A stretch of 35,505 bases of DNA. Origin: Porticoccaceae bacterium. GTDB lineage: Bacteria > Pseudomonadota > Gammaproteobacteria > Pseudomonadales > Porticoccaceae. A program made the translations under genes and the position numbers. Position 1 is the stretch's first letter. Each line of letters begins with the position of its first letter. Under the pieces are notes generated by a model. The model made no database searches. It worked only from the letters and a program-made list of their open reading frames with translations, and had not been told where the DNA came from. Of the stretch, positions 34,740 through 35,505 are shown piece after piece. The DNA lies in assembly GCA_029254005.1 (NCBI GenBank), contig JAQWYJ010000076.1, positions 1 through 35,505 of the forward strand, in the 5' to 3' direction.

Positions 34740-35444
34740 TCACAGAGGCTTTTTGGCGCAAATCATGTAATTCACATCTACATCATGTTGGTCTAGCTTA
34801 TAATTTTTTGTCAGCGGGTTATAGAGAAGGCCAGTCATTTCGGTTACCTCAAGTCCTGCTTCACGTATCCATTGGCTAAGTTCAGAAGGTCGTATAAATT
34901 TTGAAAATTCATGTGTGCCCTTAGGTAGCATGCGCAATACATATTCAACGCCGATGATTGCGAAAAGATAAGATTTTGGATTACGGTTGATCGTTGAGAA
35001 AATCAAGGTGCCCCCGGGCTTTGCAAGTGCCGCACAGGCGGTAACCACTGAGGCTGGATCAGGCACATGCTCGAGCATTTCCAAACAGGTTACCGTGTCA
35101 AACTGCTCCGCATGAGAGCTGGAAAAATCTTCGGCAGTAGTTTTGATGTAGTCAATATTCAAGCCTGATTCTAGTTTGTGTAAGTTACCCACCGCAAGTG
35201 GAGCCTCCCCCATGTCAATACCGGTGACTTCAGCACCACGTTGGGCCATGGCCTCGCACAGAATGCCGCCACCACATCCAACATCAAGCAGAGTTTTTTC
35301 AGCGACTTCAGCTCGCTGATCTATCCAGTTTGCACGGAGAGGGTTGATATCATGCAGGGGTTTGAATTCACTATTTCGATCCCACCAGCGACTAGCAAGT
35401 TGCTCAAATTTATGAATTTCTTGAGGATCAACATTGTTGCTCAT
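34740..35444 (-). CDS. ubiG: Ubiquinone biosynthesis O-methyltransferase
   Basis: SAM-dependent enzyme carrying out both O-methylations of ubiquinone synthesis. SAM motif I LLDVGCGGGILCEAMAQRGAEVTGIDMGE (about 53-81) and post-motif FDTVTCLEMLEHVPDP are clear. The N terminus VDPQEIHKFEQLASRWWDRNSEFKPLHDINPLR is the family signature. At 234 aa it is complete. AAGG lies 6 nt before the ATG. The upstream region is a pure hexanucleotide repeat. Followed by mupP after 41 nt. Confidence 0.96.
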   Translation of the reverse strand: MSNNVDPQEIHKFEQLASRWWDRNSEFKPLHDINPLRANWIDQRAEVAEKTLLDVGCGGGILCEAMAQRGAEVTGIDMGEAPLAVGNLHKLESGLNIDYIKTTAEDFSSSHAEQFDTVTCLEMLEHVPDPASVVTACAALAKPGGTLIFSTINRNPKSYLFAIIGVEYVLRMLPKGTHEFSKFIRPSELSQWIREAGLEVTEMTGLLYNPLTKNYKLDQHDVDVNYMICAKKPL

Positions 35445-35465
35445 ACATTACCTTAGATTAATATG

Positions 35466-35505
35466 ATCTTTATCTTTATCTTTATCTTTATCTTTATCTT
35501 TATCT
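35466..35505. repeat. Perfect ATCTTT hexanucleotide microsatellite
   Basis: Forty bases of uninterrupted ATCTTT units (six full copies plus four bases) end at the window edge, so the true length is unknown. On the minus strand the unit reads AAAGAT/GATAAA and ends 21 nt upstream of the ubiG ATG, inside its expected promoter or leader. Confidence 0.97.

Overview
The window is a compact stretch of a gammaproteobacterial chromosome. It is dense in housekeeping genes, appears moderate in G+C, and shows no sign of a mobile element, phage or CRISPR. The gene orders are those of the Pseudomonas/Cellvibrionales side of Gammaproteobacteria: rpsU-yqeY-dnaG-rpoD facing tsaD; folB-folK near cca; ccmABCDEFGHI; smc-zipA-ligA; scpA-scpB-rluB; and yciK-mupP-ubiG. 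Using SMC-ScpAB rather than MukBEF, and having ZipA, fits a marine oligotrophic gammaproteobacterium (SAR92/OM60-like). That placement is inferred from layout and protein similarity, not from a search.

Layout. Positions 1-5200 (minus strand): a CAT-anticodon tRNA, rpoD, dnaG, a GatB/YqeY protein and rpsU, i.e. the macromolecular-synthesis operon, with an intrinsic-terminator-like hairpin after rpsU and a separate promoter for rpoD. 5200-9140: tsaD-folB-folK on plus, meeting a minus-strand cca-pteridine reductase pair tail to tail. 9140-9740: a short region with a probable 37-codon membrane ORF translationally coupled to a 68-aa acidic protein. 9741-16716: a complete cytochrome c maturation operon (system I) with almost every junction overlapping. 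16865-23362: smc, zipA and ligA. 23408-24841: a two-helix small protein and an MFS transporter. 24858-28849 (minus): a tight SH3-protein/cyclophilin/pdxJ/DUF2520/SpoU-methyltransferase operon. 28916-29960 (minus): yciI and a VC0807-type membrane protein. 30100-33235 (plus): yciO, scpA, scpB and rluB. 33243-35444 (minus): yciK, mupP and ubiG. 35466-35505: a perfect hexanucleotide microsatellite running off the window end.

The genes serve translation and tRNA maturation (rpsU, tsaD, cca, tRNA, yciO, rluB, SpoU methylase), replication and transcription initiation (dnaG, rpoD, ligA), chromosome segregation and division (smc, scpA, scpB, zipA), folate/pterin, B6 and ubiquinone metabolism, cytochrome c biogenesis and cell-wall recycling (mupP).

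I found no convincing wholly new multi-gene system. The most useful oddities are the unannotated small membrane ORF at 9320-9433, the hexamer repeat just upstream of ubiG, the tRNA promoter whose -10 box sits in the loop of a perfect inverted repeat, the pdxJ that resembles the Bacteroidetes-type clade and is coupled to a DUF2520 gene, and a CCA-adding enzyme with Glu at the first catalytic carboxylate position.
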